This document shows positions 22,252 to 33,231 of a DNA stretch of 64,000 bases, piece by piece. A model generated the notes under the pieces. That model was not told the DNA's origin. It worked only from the letters and a program-made list of their open reading frames with translations, and did not search any database. Each line of letters starts with the position of its first letter. The stretch's first letter is position 1. The translations under genes and the position numbers were made by a program. This stretch comes from Bufo bufo (lineage: Eukaryota > Chordata > Amphibia > Anura > Bufonidae). The DNA is taken from positions 141,626,968 to 141,690,967 of the forward strand of contig NC_053390.1 of assembly GCF_905171765.1 (NCBI RefSeq). Direction: 5' to 3'.

Positions 22252-22869
22252 TGTCACGGACGTTCCCACGACAGGTGGGCGGAGATCGATGAGACTGGGA
22301 ACATGTGGTTTGATCCGACATGATTTCCGTTTGGATCAAATGACTTCTGTGTTGTTTCTGGTGCTTGCCACACCTGTGGCTATTATGGTCATTTAACCAT
22401 CTCTATTTATTGTTGTTTCTCCCACTATGCTATGCGGTTTATAGTTTCTGTTTGAGTTGTGAATTGCTGGTGTGTGGATCTCTGCTGAGTTCCTGGTGCT
22501 GGCATAGCCACTTGAAGTTAAGTGTTTTCTTTTCCTTTTGTATTTTGTTTTGGGTTATTTTGTGTGTTGCATTTCCCTGTCATTTGTATTAAGGCCTGAG
22601 GGAGACTCCTATTCGTCCTTCCTTTTGGAGGAACATGTTGTCTCAGTCCTGAAATTAGTACCAGGGTCCTATAGGGTGAGTTAGGACACTAGGTATGAAC
22701 TCACCTACCTCTGAGGTCTGTTCATACTGGTAGTTAGTCAGGTCTTCGATTAGGGTTTTACTAGGAGGTGTCCATCTCCTTTCCCTAGTTTCCAGGCCTT
22801 ATTCCATCACCCCTTTCCCTCCTATGTTCGGTTCGGTGTGGTGTTTCCCTCCCACACCCGAACGTGACA
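22252..22869 (+). repeat. Gypsy-2 5' LTR (618 bp)
   Basis: TGTCACGG...AACGTGACA. It contains the block CTCCTATTCGTCCTTCCTTT shared with the 3' LTR and adjoins the gag leader. No primer-binding site was recognised. Confidence 0.96.
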
Positions 22870-22920
22870 TTATAAACCACCAGAACCGTCATTTTTTTTT
22901 TTGCTTGTTTCAGTACAGCC

Positions 22921-24078
22921 ATGGATCCTATTGCTGAACTGGCCGGGCAGCTGTAGGGGCTGTCTTTGGAGGTAGCTGACCTCCGCACAACCGTCTCGCA
23001 GATCCAGAGACCACAGGCTGCTGGTCCTAGTGGTGGTGGTGATTACCAGGCCTGTCTCGAGCCTAAAGTCGCCCTGCCGGACAGATTCTCTGGTTGGAAG
23101 TAATAATTTCATTTTGTTTAGGGAGGCGTGCAAATATTATTTTAAGCTACATCCACACTCATCTGGGGATGAGATACAGAGAGTTGGTGCGGTTATTTCA
23201 TTGCTTAAAGGGGACGCTCAGTCATGGGCTTTTTCTCTGCCGCCTGGATCACAGTCTCTCCGATTGGTGGATGAATTTTTCAAAGCTATGATGACACGGA
23301 TCGGTCCTCCATGGCCGAGACCAAGTTACGTGGCTTTCAGGGAGAGCATTCTGCTGAGATCTGTTGCTCTGAGTTTAGGAGGTGGGCTCCGGATACTGAG
23401 TGGAACGATCTGGCTCTCCGTAGTCAGTTTTGTCAGGGATTATCAGAGAGGCTGAAGGATGCTTTGGCCTTTCATGAGAATCCTGAGTCTCTGGAAGCCG
23501 CTATGTCTCTTGCAGTACGCATTGATAGACGCATGAGAGAGAGATCTAGGGGCCCCCACTCTCAGGACATACGATCACATAACGTATCATCTTCCTCTGA
23601 CACTGTGGGTGAAGATACTCCTGAGTTTATGTCTGGGGACGAACCCATGCAATTAGGAGGAGCTACTTCTGGATCTGCTTTCAGGTGTATTAGTCGTAGG
23701 AAGGGAGTGTGTTTTTTTCTGCGGACATTTTATCGATGTATGTCAATGCATTCAACATCAAAAAGAAAAAAAAAGGGGAAGTCTAATTCTCATCTGACTC
23801 TTGAAGGGGTGAGAGGAGAGTCAGAAAACATGCATTTGTCTTTGACTGGTAGTACCCGATTTCTCCTGACTGCCGAGTTGGTGCTAGAGTCCAAGACTGT
23901 GGGGATTGAGATGTTTATCGACAGTGGGGCAGGGCTGAACCTGATTGATGCTCAGTTCATCCGTATGCACAGGTTGTCTCCAAGTGCATTAGAGAAAAAC
24001 ATTTCCATTTTTGCTATTGATTCTGCACCTCTAACTCAGAAGTGTTTATATCAGATAGTGCATGACATCAGATTATGA
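22921..24078 (+). pseudogene. Gypsy-2 gag and protease
   Basis: Starts MDPIAELAGQL followed by an in-frame TAG at about 22954. The gag core appears as FREACKYYFKLHPHSSGDE and GDAQSWAFSLPPGS (frame 23030-23293), then SEFRRWAPDTEWNDLALRSQ in 23311-24078. The zinc knuckle has decayed to a stretch where only parts of the Cys set remain (VCFFLRTFYRCMSMHS). The protease active site MFIDSGAGLNLID is kept with DSG. At least two frameshifts and one nonsense codon. Roles as for gypsy-1: particle protein and polyprotein protease. Confidence 0.88.
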
Positions 24079-25648
24079 GTGAGTGACTTTTATTAGGAAT
24101 TCATCTCGTGTTTTGTGTTGGAGGGTCTCCCTGCTCTGTTGGTTCTGGGTTTACCGTGGTTAAGCAAGCACAAGCCAACCATCGATTGGCAAGCTAGGAC
24201 AGATTCTGGATTGGGGTGATTATTGCGTTGACAATTGTCTGAATACATTTTTTATTGCTTTAACCTCTAAAACATTGCCCTCTTTTATATCTGATTTTAC
24301 CGATGTATTTTCTGAAAGTGGATGCCAGGATTTACCTCCACATCAGGAATATGATTTCCTATCAACCTTATTCCTGGAGCTAAGTTGCCCAAATCTAGGT
24401 TGTATAACCCTTCTGGACCCGAAAGAACGGCCATGAGTATATTAACAAGAGTTTGGCTAAAGGACACATAAGACCTTCCAAATCTCCAGAGGCAGCAGGG
24501 TTTTTCTTTGTTAAAAAAAAGGACGGAACTCTTAGTCCATGTCTGGATTTCTGTGAGCTCAATCGGATTACTGTCCGTGATCCTTACCCCCTTCCTTTGA
24601 TTCCTGATTTGTTTAACCAGATTGTTGATGCCAAGATGTTCTCCAAGTTGGACTTAAGGGGGACATATAATCTGGTCAGGATCAAGGAAGGGGATGAATG
24701 GAAGATGGCTTTTAATACCCCAGAGGGTCACTTTGAGAACCTGGTCATACCTTTTGGGTTGACCAATGCTCCTGCGGTTTTCCAGCATTTTGTGAATGAC
24801 ATTTTTCATCACCTGGTGGGGAGGTTTGTTGTCGTGTATTTGGATGACATGCTAATTTATTCTCCAGACATGGAGACTCATCAGGATCATGTTAGACAGG
24901 TTTTACAGATCCTAAGAGATAATAAATTGCACGCAAAATTAGCGAAGTGTGTTTTTGCTGTACATGAGATGCAATTCTTGGGCTACTTTCTGTCATCTTC
25001 AGGTTTTCGAATGGATCCAGAGAAAGTCCGTGCTGTATTGGATTGGGATCAACCTGAAAATCTGAAGGCTCTTATGCGGTGTTTGGGGTTCATCAACTAA
25101 CTATTACCGAAAATTTATTCAGAACTATTCGACAGTGGTGAAACCCTTAACTGACATGACTAAGAAAGGGACAGATGTTTCAGAGTGTTCTGATTCGGTG
25201 TGGAAAGCCTTTTCTGCGGTTAAGGAGTGCTTCGCTTCTGCCCCTATATTGGTGCAGCCAGATGTATCACAATCTTTCATTGTGGAAGTTGACACATCCG
25301 AGGTGGGTGTCGAAGCAGTCTTATTGCAGGGCCTGTCACCTGGTAAATGGCGCCCATGTGCATTTTTCTCTAAAAAACTCTCTGCCGCAGAGAAAAATTA
25401 CGATGTGGGTAACAGACAGTTGCTGGCCATTAAGTTGGCTTTTGAGGAGTGGTTGGAAGGGGCGATTTATCCAATCACGGTGTTCACAGATCACAAAAAT
25501 CTGACTTACCTGGAGTCGGCTAAACAGCTGAACCCGAGGCAGGCCAGATGGTCTTTGTTTCTCACCAGAGTCAATTTCATTTTCATTTATCCTCCTGGGG
25601 TTAAGAACGTCAAGGCAGATGCCTTGTCACATCGTTTTCCTGAAAGTG
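24079..25648 (+). pseudogene. Gypsy-2 reverse transcriptase and RNase H
   Basis: A protease tail (LGLPWLSKHKPTIDW) near 24140 leads into the reverse transcriptase frame 24453-25100 with FFFVKKKDGTLSPCLDF, KLDLRGTYNLVRIKEGDE, FGLTNAPAVFQ and catalytic VVYLDDMLIYS. A frameshift near 25100 leads to RNase H at 25135-25648 ([47 protein letters not shown]). YLDD and the TDHKNL motif are intact. The CR1 LINE begins immediately after this. Confidence 0.92.
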
Positions 25649-25972
25649 GTAACATAGTAACATAGTACATAAGGCCAAAAAAAGACATTTGTCCATCCAG
25701 TTCGGCCTGTCATCCTGCAAGTTGATCCAGAAGAAGGCAAAAAAAACCTGTGAGGTAGAAGCCAATTTTCCTCACTTTAGGGGAATAAAAAATTCCTTCC
25801 CGACTCCAATCAGGCAATCAGAATATCTCCCTGGATCAACGACCCCTTTCTAGTAGCTATATCTTGTAATATTATTACACTCCAGAGTATTTGTATGTAT
25901 TATCCAGGCCCCTCTTGAATTCCTTTATTGTACTCACCATCACCACCTCCTCAGGCAGAGAGTTCCATAGTC

Positions 25973-27815
25973 TCACTGCTCTTTTCTATGTTTGTGTACA
26001 AACTTTCTTTCCTCCAAACGCAGAGGATGTCCCCTCGTCACAGTCACAGTTCTGGGGATAAATAGATGATGGGATAGATCTCTATACTGACCCCTGATAT
26101 ATTTATACATAGTAATTAGATCTCCCCTCAGTCGTCTTTTTTCTAACGTGAATAACCCTAATTTTGATAATCTTTCAGGGTACTGTAGTTGCCCCATTCC
26201 AGTTATTACTTTAGTTGCCCTCCTCTGGACCCTCTCCAGCTCTGCTATGTCTGCCTTGTTCACTGGAGCCCAGAACTGTACACAGTACTCCATGTGTGAT
26301 CTGACTAATGATTTGTAAAGTAGTAGGAATATGTTCTCATCACGGGCATCTATGCCCCTTTTGATGCAACCCATTATATTATTGGCCTTGGCAGCAGCTG
26401 CCTGACACTGTTTTTTGCAGCTTAGTTTGCTGTTTATTAAAATTCCTAGATCCTTTTCCATGTCAGTGTTACTGAGTGTTTTACCATTTAGTATGTACGT
26501 GTGACTTGCATTATTCCTTCCCATGTGCATAACTTTACATTTGTCAGTGTTAAACCTCATCTGCCACTTATCTGCCCAAGCCTCCAATCTATCCAGATCC
26601 CTCTGTAGTAGTATACTGTCCTCTTCAGTGTTAATTACTTTACACAGTTTAGTGTCATCTGCGAAAATTGATATTTTACTATGCAAGCCTTCTACAAGAT
26701 CATTAATAAATATATTGAAGAGAATAGGGCCCAATACTGACCCCTGAGGTACTCCACTAGTGACAGTGACCCAATCTGAGTATGTACCGTTAATAACCAC
26801 CCTCTGTTTTCTATCATTGAGCCAGTTACTTACCCACTTACAGACGTTTTCTCCCAGTCCGAGCATTCTCATTTTATATACTAACCTTTTATGTGGTACA
26901 GTGTCAAATGCTTTGGAGAAGTCCAGATACACGACATCCATTGATTCGCCGCTGTCAAGTCTAGAACTTACCTCCTCATAGAAACTGATTAAATTAGTTT
27001 GACATGACCGATCCCTCACAAAGCCATGCTGATATGGCGTTATTTGCTTATTTCCGTTAAGATGCTCTAACATAGCATCTCTCAGAAAACCTTCAAACAG
27101 TTTACCCACAACAGATGTTAAACTTACCGGCCTATAGTTTCCAGGCTCTGTTTTTGGATCCTTTTTGAATATTGGCACCACATTTGCCATGCGCCAATCC
27201 TGTGGGACATTCCCTGTCAGTATAGAGTCCGCAAATATCAGAAATAAGGGTCTAGCTATGACATTACTTAATTCCCTTAGGATACGGGGGTGTATGCCAT
27301 CCGGTCCTGGCGATTTGTCTATTTTAATCTTTTTAAGTCGCTGTTGTACTTCTTCCTGGGTCAGACAGGACACTTTTAATGGGGAATTTATTTCAACATT
27401 CAGCATTTCATCTGACAGTTTATTTTCCTCAGTGAATACATTGGAGAAAAAAATATTTAACAGCTTTGCTTTCTCCTCGTCGCTCTCTGCGACTCCCCCC
27501 ATCATTACTCTTTAAAGGGCCGACACCTTGAGATTTATACTTTTTAACATTTATATAATTGAAGAACATTTTAGGGTTAGTTTTACTCTCTTTGGCAATT
27601 AATCTCTCGGTCTCTAGTTTGGCCGCTTTTATTTGTTTTTTACATGTTCTATTTTTTTCCTTATAGTTTTTCAGTGCTTCCGTGCTACCCTCCGGTTTTA
27701 GTGTTTTATATGCTTTCTTTTTGTCATTTATTGCTTTCTTTACAGTTCTGTTTATCCACATTGGTTTCTTTTTGTTCCTTAACCTTTTATTCCCATACGG
27801 TATGTACCTCTCTCA
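25973..27815 (-). pseudogene. CR1 ORF2, linker and reverse transcriptase
   Basis: The 510-codon frame 25973-27505 carries the full reverse transcriptase: PGPDGIHPRILRE, NYRPVSLTSVVGKLFE, VVYLDFSKAFDTVPHKRL, SGVPQGSVLGPILFNIFIND and catalytic FADDTKL, then the thumb region and a CR1-type tail (YCVQFWAPVNKADI, LERVQRRATK). Upstream linker (27429-27761) is in the endonuclease frame; a length change in a G-run at about 27500 shifts the frame. A TGA at 27813 separates it from the endonuclease part. The enzyme primes cDNA synthesis at a nicked target. Confidence 0.95.
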
Positions 27816-28697
27816 ATGAGCTTTTAGGATGCTTTTAAAGATATCCCATTTTGTGGCTGTATTTTTATTTGTGAGGACTTTATCCCATTTAGTTAGGCCT
27901 ATGGCCTCTCTTAGTTGGCTAAATTTAGCTTTTTTGAAGTTTGGTATTTTTGTTCCTCCCTGTAGAAATGCTCTTTTGAATGATAATTGGAAGGTTATTA
28001 CTTTATAGTCACTATTTCCCAGGTGTCCCCCAACCTGCACGTCTGTTGTTCTGTCAGGTCTATTGGTTAATACTATGTCCAGTATGGCCGTCCCTCTAGT
28101 CGGGTCCTGAACCAGTTGGGAGAGGTAATTGTCTTTGGTTATTGCCAAGAACCTGTTTCCTTTATGAGATATACAAGTTTCAGTTTCCCAGTCTATATCT
28201 GGGTAGTTGAAGTCCCCCATAATAACCACCTCATTATGATTTGCCGCCTTGTCTATCTCATTTAGTAGTAGATTTTCTGTGGACTCTGGTATATTAGGTG
28301 GTTTATAGTAAACTCCTATTAGTAATTTATTGTTCTTTTTAGCTCCATATATCTCTACCCACAGTGACTCCACATGTTCATGTCCCTCACTTATATCTTC
28401 ACGGAGTGTGGGCTTTAGACAGGACTTTACATAAAGGCAGACCCCTCCCCCTCTCCGGTTTTTATGATCCTTTCTAAACAGACTGTAACCTTGTACATTA
28501 ACTGCCCAGTCATAGCTATCATCCAGCCATGTCTCAGTTATTCCCACTATGTCATAGTCCTCCTCACACATCACTAATTCCAGTTCACCAGTTTTATTAG
28601 TCAGGCTTCTGGCATTAGTATACATACATTTCAGAGGTTTATGTATATTTTTTACCCTACACCTTTCCTTCTGAACTGTTCTAGTCCCTCCTTCCAT
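27813..28697 (-). CDS. CR1 ORF2 N-terminal AP-type endonuclease
   Basis: About 294 codons. Motifs in order: MYTNARSLTNKTGELEL, IVGITETWLDDSYDW, GGGVCLYVKS, VVIMGDFNYPDIDWE, and near the end HLGNSDYKVI, where most relatives have SDH, so the terminal catalytic His appears replaced by Tyr. The domain nicks target DNA to start target-primed reverse transcription. It is cut from the rest of ORF2 by an in-frame TGA (27813). Confidence 0.92.
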   Translation of the reverse strand: MEGGTRTVQKERCRVKNIHKPLKCMYTNARSLTNKTGELELVMCEEDYDIVGITETWLDDSYDWAVNVQGYSLFRKDHKNRRGGGVCLYVKSCLKPTLREDISEGHEHVESLWVEIYGAKKNNKLLIGVYYKPPNIPESTENLLLNEIDKAANHNEVVIMGDFNYPDIDWETETCISHKGNRFLAITKDNYLSQLVQDPTRGTAILDIVLTNRPDRTTDVQVGGHLGNSDYKVITFQLSFKRAFLQGGTKIPNFKKAKFSQLREAIGLTKWDKVLTNKNTATKWDIFKSILKAH

Positions 28698-28783
28698 TCC
28701 TCCCCCAGTCCCACTACCTTGCTCCCGGTCTCGATCTGCACTATCTTCCCATCCTGTAACGTAATTACCCTCCCCCCCAGTCC

Positions 28784-29295
28784 CTAGTTTAAATACTCCT
28801 CCAACATTCTAGCCATCTTCTTCCCCAACACAGCTGCCCCTTCCCCATTGAGGTGCAGCCCGTCCCTACGATAGAGCCTGTAGCCGATAGAGAAGTCGGC
28901 CCAGTTCTCCAGGAACCCAAACCCCTCCTTCCTACACCAGTTCTTGAGCCACTTGTTAATTTCCCTAATCTCCCGCTGCCTTTCTTGTGTGGCCCGTGGT
29001 ACAGGTAGCATTTCGGAAAATACTACCTTTGAGGTCCTTGCCCTAAGCTTTTGACCTAAATCCCTGAAATCATTTTTAAGGACTCTCCACCTACCCCTAA
29101 CTTTTTCATTGGTTCCGATATGGACCATGACCGCTGGATCTTCTCCAGCCCCTCCCAGTAATCTGTCAACCCGATCCGCGATCCGCGATTTTGAAAATCC
29201 GAGTCTGATACTGTGAGAGGGGGTGGTGATATCCACTCTATACACTGACCTAGAGGTGAAGGTGTTAGAGGCCCATGGAGAAGCACCAGAGTCTT
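28784..29295 (-). pseudogene. CR1 ORF1, C-terminal part with SGNH/GDSL-type esterase
   Basis: Contains VMVHIGTNEK (block III, usually GTND) and RRDGLHLNGEGAAVLGKKM (DxxH catalytic motif), the two recognisable SGNH-hydrolase blocks of CR1 ORF1 esterases. The N-terminal block with the GDS nucleophile is missing because the LINE is truncated here. About 170 codons remain, ending with a stop at 28784. The family is known to carry an esterase in CR1 ORF1; its role in retrotransposition is unclear. Confidence 0.85.
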
Positions 29296-29362
29296 GCCCC
29301 TCTGGAAAAATTGTTTGTTCCATCAGAATTGCATCATAAGGTGTTTGAGGAATATCACTGTA
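29296..29362 (+). pseudogene. Gypsy-2 integrase, N-terminal zinc-region fragment
   Basis: Encodes KLFVPSELHHKVFEEYHCT, which joins VLTGHPGSRSTADLISR at 30915 once Tc1-C is removed. It aligns with the WFVPVQ...[13 protein letters not shown] segment of gypsy-1. Confidence 0.85.
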
Positions 29363-30912
29363 CAGTCGTGGCCAAAAGTTTTGAGAATTACATAAATATT
29401 GGAAATTGGAAAAGTTGCTGCTTAAGTTTTTATAATAGCAATTTGCATATACTCCAGAATGTTATGAAGAGTGATCAGATGAATTGAATAGTCCTTCTTT
29501 GCCATGAAAATTAACTTAATCCCAAAAAAACCTTTCCACTGCATTTCATTGCTGTCATTAAAGGACCTGCTGAGATCATTTCAGTAATCGTCTTGTTAAC
29601 TCAGGTGAGTTACGAGCACAAGGCTGGAGATCATTATGTCAGGCTGATTGGGTTAAAATGGCAGACTTGACATGTTAAAAGGAGGGTGATGCTTGAAATC
29701 ATTGTTCTTCCATTGTTAACCATGGTGACCTGCAAAGAAATGCGTGCAGCCATCATTGCGTTGCATAAAAATGGCTTCACAGGCAAGGATATTGTGGCTA
29801 CTAAGATTGCACCTCAATCAACAATTTATAGGATCATCAAGAACTTCAAGGAAAGAGGTTCAATTCTTGTTAAGAAGGCTTCAGGGCGTCCAAGAAAGTC
29901 CAGCAAGCGCCAGGATCGTCTCCTAAAGAGGATTCAGCTGCGGGATCGGAGTGCCACCAGTGCAGAGCTTGCTCAGGAATGGCAGCAGGCAGGTGTGAGC
30001 GCATCTGCACGCACAGTGAGGCGAAGACTTTTGGAAGATGGCCTGGTGTCAAGGAGGGCAGCAAAGAAGCCACTTCTCTAAAAAAAAACCATCAGGGACA
30101 GATTGATCTTCTGCAGAAAGTATGGTGAATGGACTGCTGAGAACTGGGGCAAAGTCATATTCTCCGATGAAGCCTCTTTCCGATTGTTTGAAGCATCTGG
30201 AAAAAGGCTTGTCCGAAAAAGGTGAGCGCTACCATCAGTCCTGTGTCATGCCAACAGTAAAGCATCCTGAGACCATTCATGTGTGGGGTTGCTTCTCATC
30301 CAAGGGAGTGGGCTCACTCACAATTTTGCCCAAAAACACAGCCATGAATAAAGAATGGTACCAAAACACCCTCCAACAGCAACTTCTTCCAACAATCCAA
30401 CAACAGTTTGGTGAAGAACAATGCATTTTCCAGCACGATGGAGCACCGTGCCATAAGGCAAAAGTGATAACTAAGTGGCTCGGGGACCAAAACGTTGACA
30501 TTTTGGGTCCATGGCCTGGAAACTCCCCAGATCTTAATCCCATTGAGAACTTGTGGTCAATCCTCAAGAGGCGGGTGGACAAACAAAAACCCACTAATTC
30601 TGACAAACTCCAAGAAGTGATTATGATGAAAGAATGGGTTGCTATCAGTCAGGAATTGGCCCAGAAGTTGATTGAGAGCATGCCCAGTCGAATTGCAGAG
30701 GTCCTGAAAAAGAAGGGCCAACAGTGCAAATACTGACTCTTTGCATAAATGTCATGTAATTGTCGATAAAAGCCTTTGAAACGTATGAAGTGCGTGTAAT
30801 TATATTTCACTACATCACAGAAACAATTGAAACAAAGATCTAAAAGCAGTTTAGCAGCAAACTTTGTGAAAACTAATATTTGTGTCATTCTCAAAACTTT
30901 TGGCCACGACTG
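29363..30912 (+). mobile_element. Tc1-C: Tc1/mariner transposon inside gypsy-2
   Basis: Ends CAGTCGTGGCCAAAAGTTTT and complement, flanked by TA (29361-29362 and 30913-30914). The subterminal sequence GAGAAT(T/G)ACA is also mirrored. Length 1550 bp. Removing it restores gypsy-2 integrase. Terminal and protein sequences differ from Tc1-A and Tc1-B. Confidence 0.97.
29722..30736 (+). pseudogene. Tc1-C transposase with two frameshifts, DD35E spacing
   Basis: Starts MVTCKEMRAAIIALHKNGF (29722), with helix-turn-helix GKDIVATKIAPQSTIYRII and a GRPR-type motif (ASGRPRKSSKRQ). The first frame ends at 30081 where a base appears lost before an A-run; the first catalytic D (VIFSDEASFRLFE) is in the next frame; a second shift near 30220 leads to the frame ending at 30736. 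The other residues are D in IFQHDGAPCH and E in SPDLNPIENLW. I count 35 residues between them, one more than in Tc1-A and Tc1-B, because of the GPWPGNSPD stretch. Inactive as written. Confidence 0.92.
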
Positions 30913-30914
30913 TA

Positions 30915-32191
30915 CAGTTCTTACAGGACACCCTGGGAGTAGATCCACTGCTGACCTCATCTCTCGTGGATTTAGGTGGCCGGGGTTGCGTAAGTGTGTT
31001 GAGGACTATGTGTCAGCCTGCAGTATCTGTGCACGCGCTAAGGTGACACATACTCAACCTTCTGGATCTCTACTTCAGTTGCCCATACCGGCCAGACCAT
31101 GGACTCACTTGTCTATGGATTTTATTACTAATCTGCCTAATTCGTCTGGAAAGACAGTTATTCCAGTGGTACAGTAGTTGATCGTTTTAGTAAAATGGTG
31201 CACTTAGGTGGACATTAGGTAGACCATTGCCTGGTCTACCTAATGCTAAAACACTTGCACAAGTGTTTGTTGACAACATTGTGAAACTTCATGGCATTCC
31301 CTCTGACATGATCTCGGATCGTGGGGATCAGTTTGTGTCCAGATTCTGGAAGGTGTTCTGTACTCGGCTGGGGGTACAACTGTCTTTTTCTTCTGCTTTT
31401 CATCCTCAGACGAATGGACAGACTGTGCGCACTAATCAGAGTCTGGAGATGTTTTGTCTCTGAGAACCAGGAGGAATGGTCCTCGTTTTTGTCTTTGGCA
31501 GAGTTTGCCATAAACAATCGTAGACAGGAGTCCACTGGTAAGTCGCGATTTTTTGGGGCATATGGGTTTCACCCACAATTTGGCACTTCCTCTGGTTCGG
31601 ATACTTCCAGTATCCCTGAGGAGGAAAGCTTTTCGTCATCATTGTCTTCTATATGGTGGAAAATTCAAAATAACTTGATGAATATCGGCAACAAGTATAA
31701 CTGCGTGGCTGACAGGAAACATATGAATGGTCCAGACCTAGGTGTGGGTGATTTTGTGTGGCTGTCAAAAATAAATATTAAGTTGCTTTTTGGAAGTTTG
31801 TTCCAATGTTTATTGGTCCATATAAGATCACTGCCATTATTAATCCTGTAGCTTTTCGTCTTGAACTTCCTCAGGCTCTGAAAATTCATAATGTGTTTCA
31901 CAAATCTTTGTTGATGAGATATGTTGAACCTTTGGAGTCGTTCCCCTTGCCACCCGCTCCTGTCATGGTGGACGGTAGTTTGGAATTCCAGATTGCCAAG
32001 ATTATTGACTCTTGAGTTCTCCATAGATCTCTTCAGTATCTTGTTCACTGGAAGGGTTATGGACCAGAGGAGAGGATGTGGGTACTGGCATCTGACGTGA
32101 ATGCCAGTCGTTTGGTGAAAGCCTTTCACAGGTCTCATCCGGATAAGGTTGGTCCTAGGTGCCCGGAGGTCAGCCGTAGAAGGGGGGGTAC
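30915..32191 (+). pseudogene. Gypsy-2 integrase and chromodomain
   Basis: Zinc-region cysteines are kept (VSACSICARAK). First core D is in LSMDFITNLP, second in MISDRGDQFVS. At the expected third position (35 residues on, NGQT-V-RTNQ) there is Val (GTG) instead of Glu, so the catalytic triad is broken. The C-terminal part includes FIGPYKITAIINPVAFRLEL and a chromodomain ([17 protein letters not shown]) after an in-frame TGA at about 32012. Frameshifts occur near 31180, 31430 and 31800. Confidence 0.92.
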
Positions 32192-32816
32192 TGTTACAAA
32201 CTTTCCCGTGACAGGTGGCAGGAGATTGGTGAGACTGGCAACATGTGGTTTGATCTGACATGTTTTCTGTTTGGATCAAATGATTTCTGTGTTGTTTCTG
32301 GTGCTTGCCACACCTTCTTTCCCCAGGTGTGGCTATTTTGGTCATTTAACCTTGTTGTTTCTCCCACTATGCTATGCGTTTTATAGCTTCTGTTTGAGTT
32401 GTGGATTGGCGGTGTGTGGATCTAGGCTGAGTTCCTGGTGCTGCCATAGCCACTTGAAGTTAAGTGTTTTCTTTCCCATTTGTATTTTATTTTGGGTTAT
32501 TTTGTGTGTTGCATTTCCCTGTCATTTGTATTAAGGCATGAAGGAGACTCCTATTCGTCCTTCCTTTTGGAGGAACAGGTTTTCTCTGTCCTGACATTAG
32601 TACCAGGGTCCTATAGGGTGAGTTAGGACACTAGGTATTCCTGTGTATAAACTCACCTACCTCTGGGGACTGTTCATACTGGTAGTTAGTCAGGTCTTCG
32701 ATTAGGGTTTTACTAGGAGGTGTCCATCTCCTTTGCCTAGTTTCCAGGCCTTATTCCATCACCCCTTTCCCTCCTATGTTCGGTGTGGTGTTTCCCTCCC
32801 ACACCCGAACGTGACA
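32192..32816 (+). repeat. Gypsy-2 3' LTR (625 bp)
   Basis: TGTTACAAAC...AACGTGACA. Versus the 5' LTR it has small indels, for example CTTCTTTCCCCAGG near 32315 and TCCTGTGTATA near 32640, indicating some age. Confidence 0.96.
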
Positions 32817-33231
32817 GTAGGTTTTTGAATTTTTCTTGAAAAAAATGGTTGTAAAATTCAAAGCCTTCTAACGTAAAAAAAATAAAATGACATTTACAAA
32901 ATTATGCCAACATAAAGTAGACATATGAGAAATGTTAAGTAATAACCATTTTATTCGTTATCACTATCCATCTTAGAAGTAAAGAAATTAAAATTTATAA
33001 AATTGCTAATTTTTCAAATTTTTCTCTAAATTTTTTATTTTTTTTTAATAAATAAAGGTGAAACATATCGACTCAAATCTACCATGCAATGTGTCATAAG
33101 AAAACAATCTCAGAATGGCTTGGATAAGTAAAAGTGTTCCAAAATTATTACCACATAAAGTGAAACATCTCAGATTTGAAAAAAAGGTCTGGTCCTTAAG
33201 GTGAAAAATGGCTCGGTTCTTAAGGTGTTAA

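Larger units (their letters stand above)
25649..29295 (-). mobile_element. CR1-type LINE, 5' truncated, inside gypsy-2
   Basis: Minus-strand LINE with a partial esterase ORF1, an ORF2 with AP-endonuclease and reverse transcriptase, and a 3' end made of repeated octamers (TACTATGT-type, seen as GTAACATAGTAACATAG on plus) instead of poly(A). That 3' structure is typical of CR1/L2. No target duplication is evident and about 40-60 codons of gypsy-2 seem lost at the site. The 5' boundary near 29295 is placed where gypsy integrase sequence (KLFVPSELHHKVFEEYHCT) resumes. Confidence 0.92.
22252..32816 (+). mobile_element. Gypsy-2: Ty3/gypsy chromovirus, plus strand, with two insertions
   Basis: LTRs at both ends, flanked by the 5-bp duplication GTAGG (22247-22251 and 32817-32821). 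The purine tract AGAAGGGGGGGTAC precedes the 3' LTR. Gag, protease, reverse transcriptase, RNase H, integrase and chromodomain occur in order but with many frameshifts. A CR1 LINE sits after RNase H and Tc1-C sits in the integrase zinc region. It is more decayed than gypsy-1 but of the same lineage by domain order and protein motifs. Confidence 0.97.
20340..33231 (-). mobile_element. Repeat X, copy 1 (minus), split by other elements
   Basis: On the minus strand the pieces 33231-32822, 22251-22101 and 21162-20340 follow, in order, the sequence of X copy 2 (36858-39649). Shared landmarks are CCATTCTGAGATT, CATATGTCTACTT, AGGCAAAATTTCAC-like text, AAGGGTTAACA/AAAGGTTAACA, CAATATTTAT, CATATGGTTTTT-like, and CATTCATCTGACA with AATACCTAATATGT. 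The copy ends with TTAA at 33228-33231. It is diverged and non-coding. Two tandem MITEs and gypsy-2 interrupt it. The superfamily is unknown to me; TTAA ends hint at piggyBac or Kolobok. Confidence 0.72.

Noticed and set aside
25973..27505. 510-codon frame as a host gene
   Set aside because: All motifs are CR1 reverse transcriptase and it lies in a LINE within gypsy-2.
29722..30736. Intact Tc1-C transposase
   Set aside because: Two frameshifts separate the HTH, first Asp and the remaining catalytic residues.
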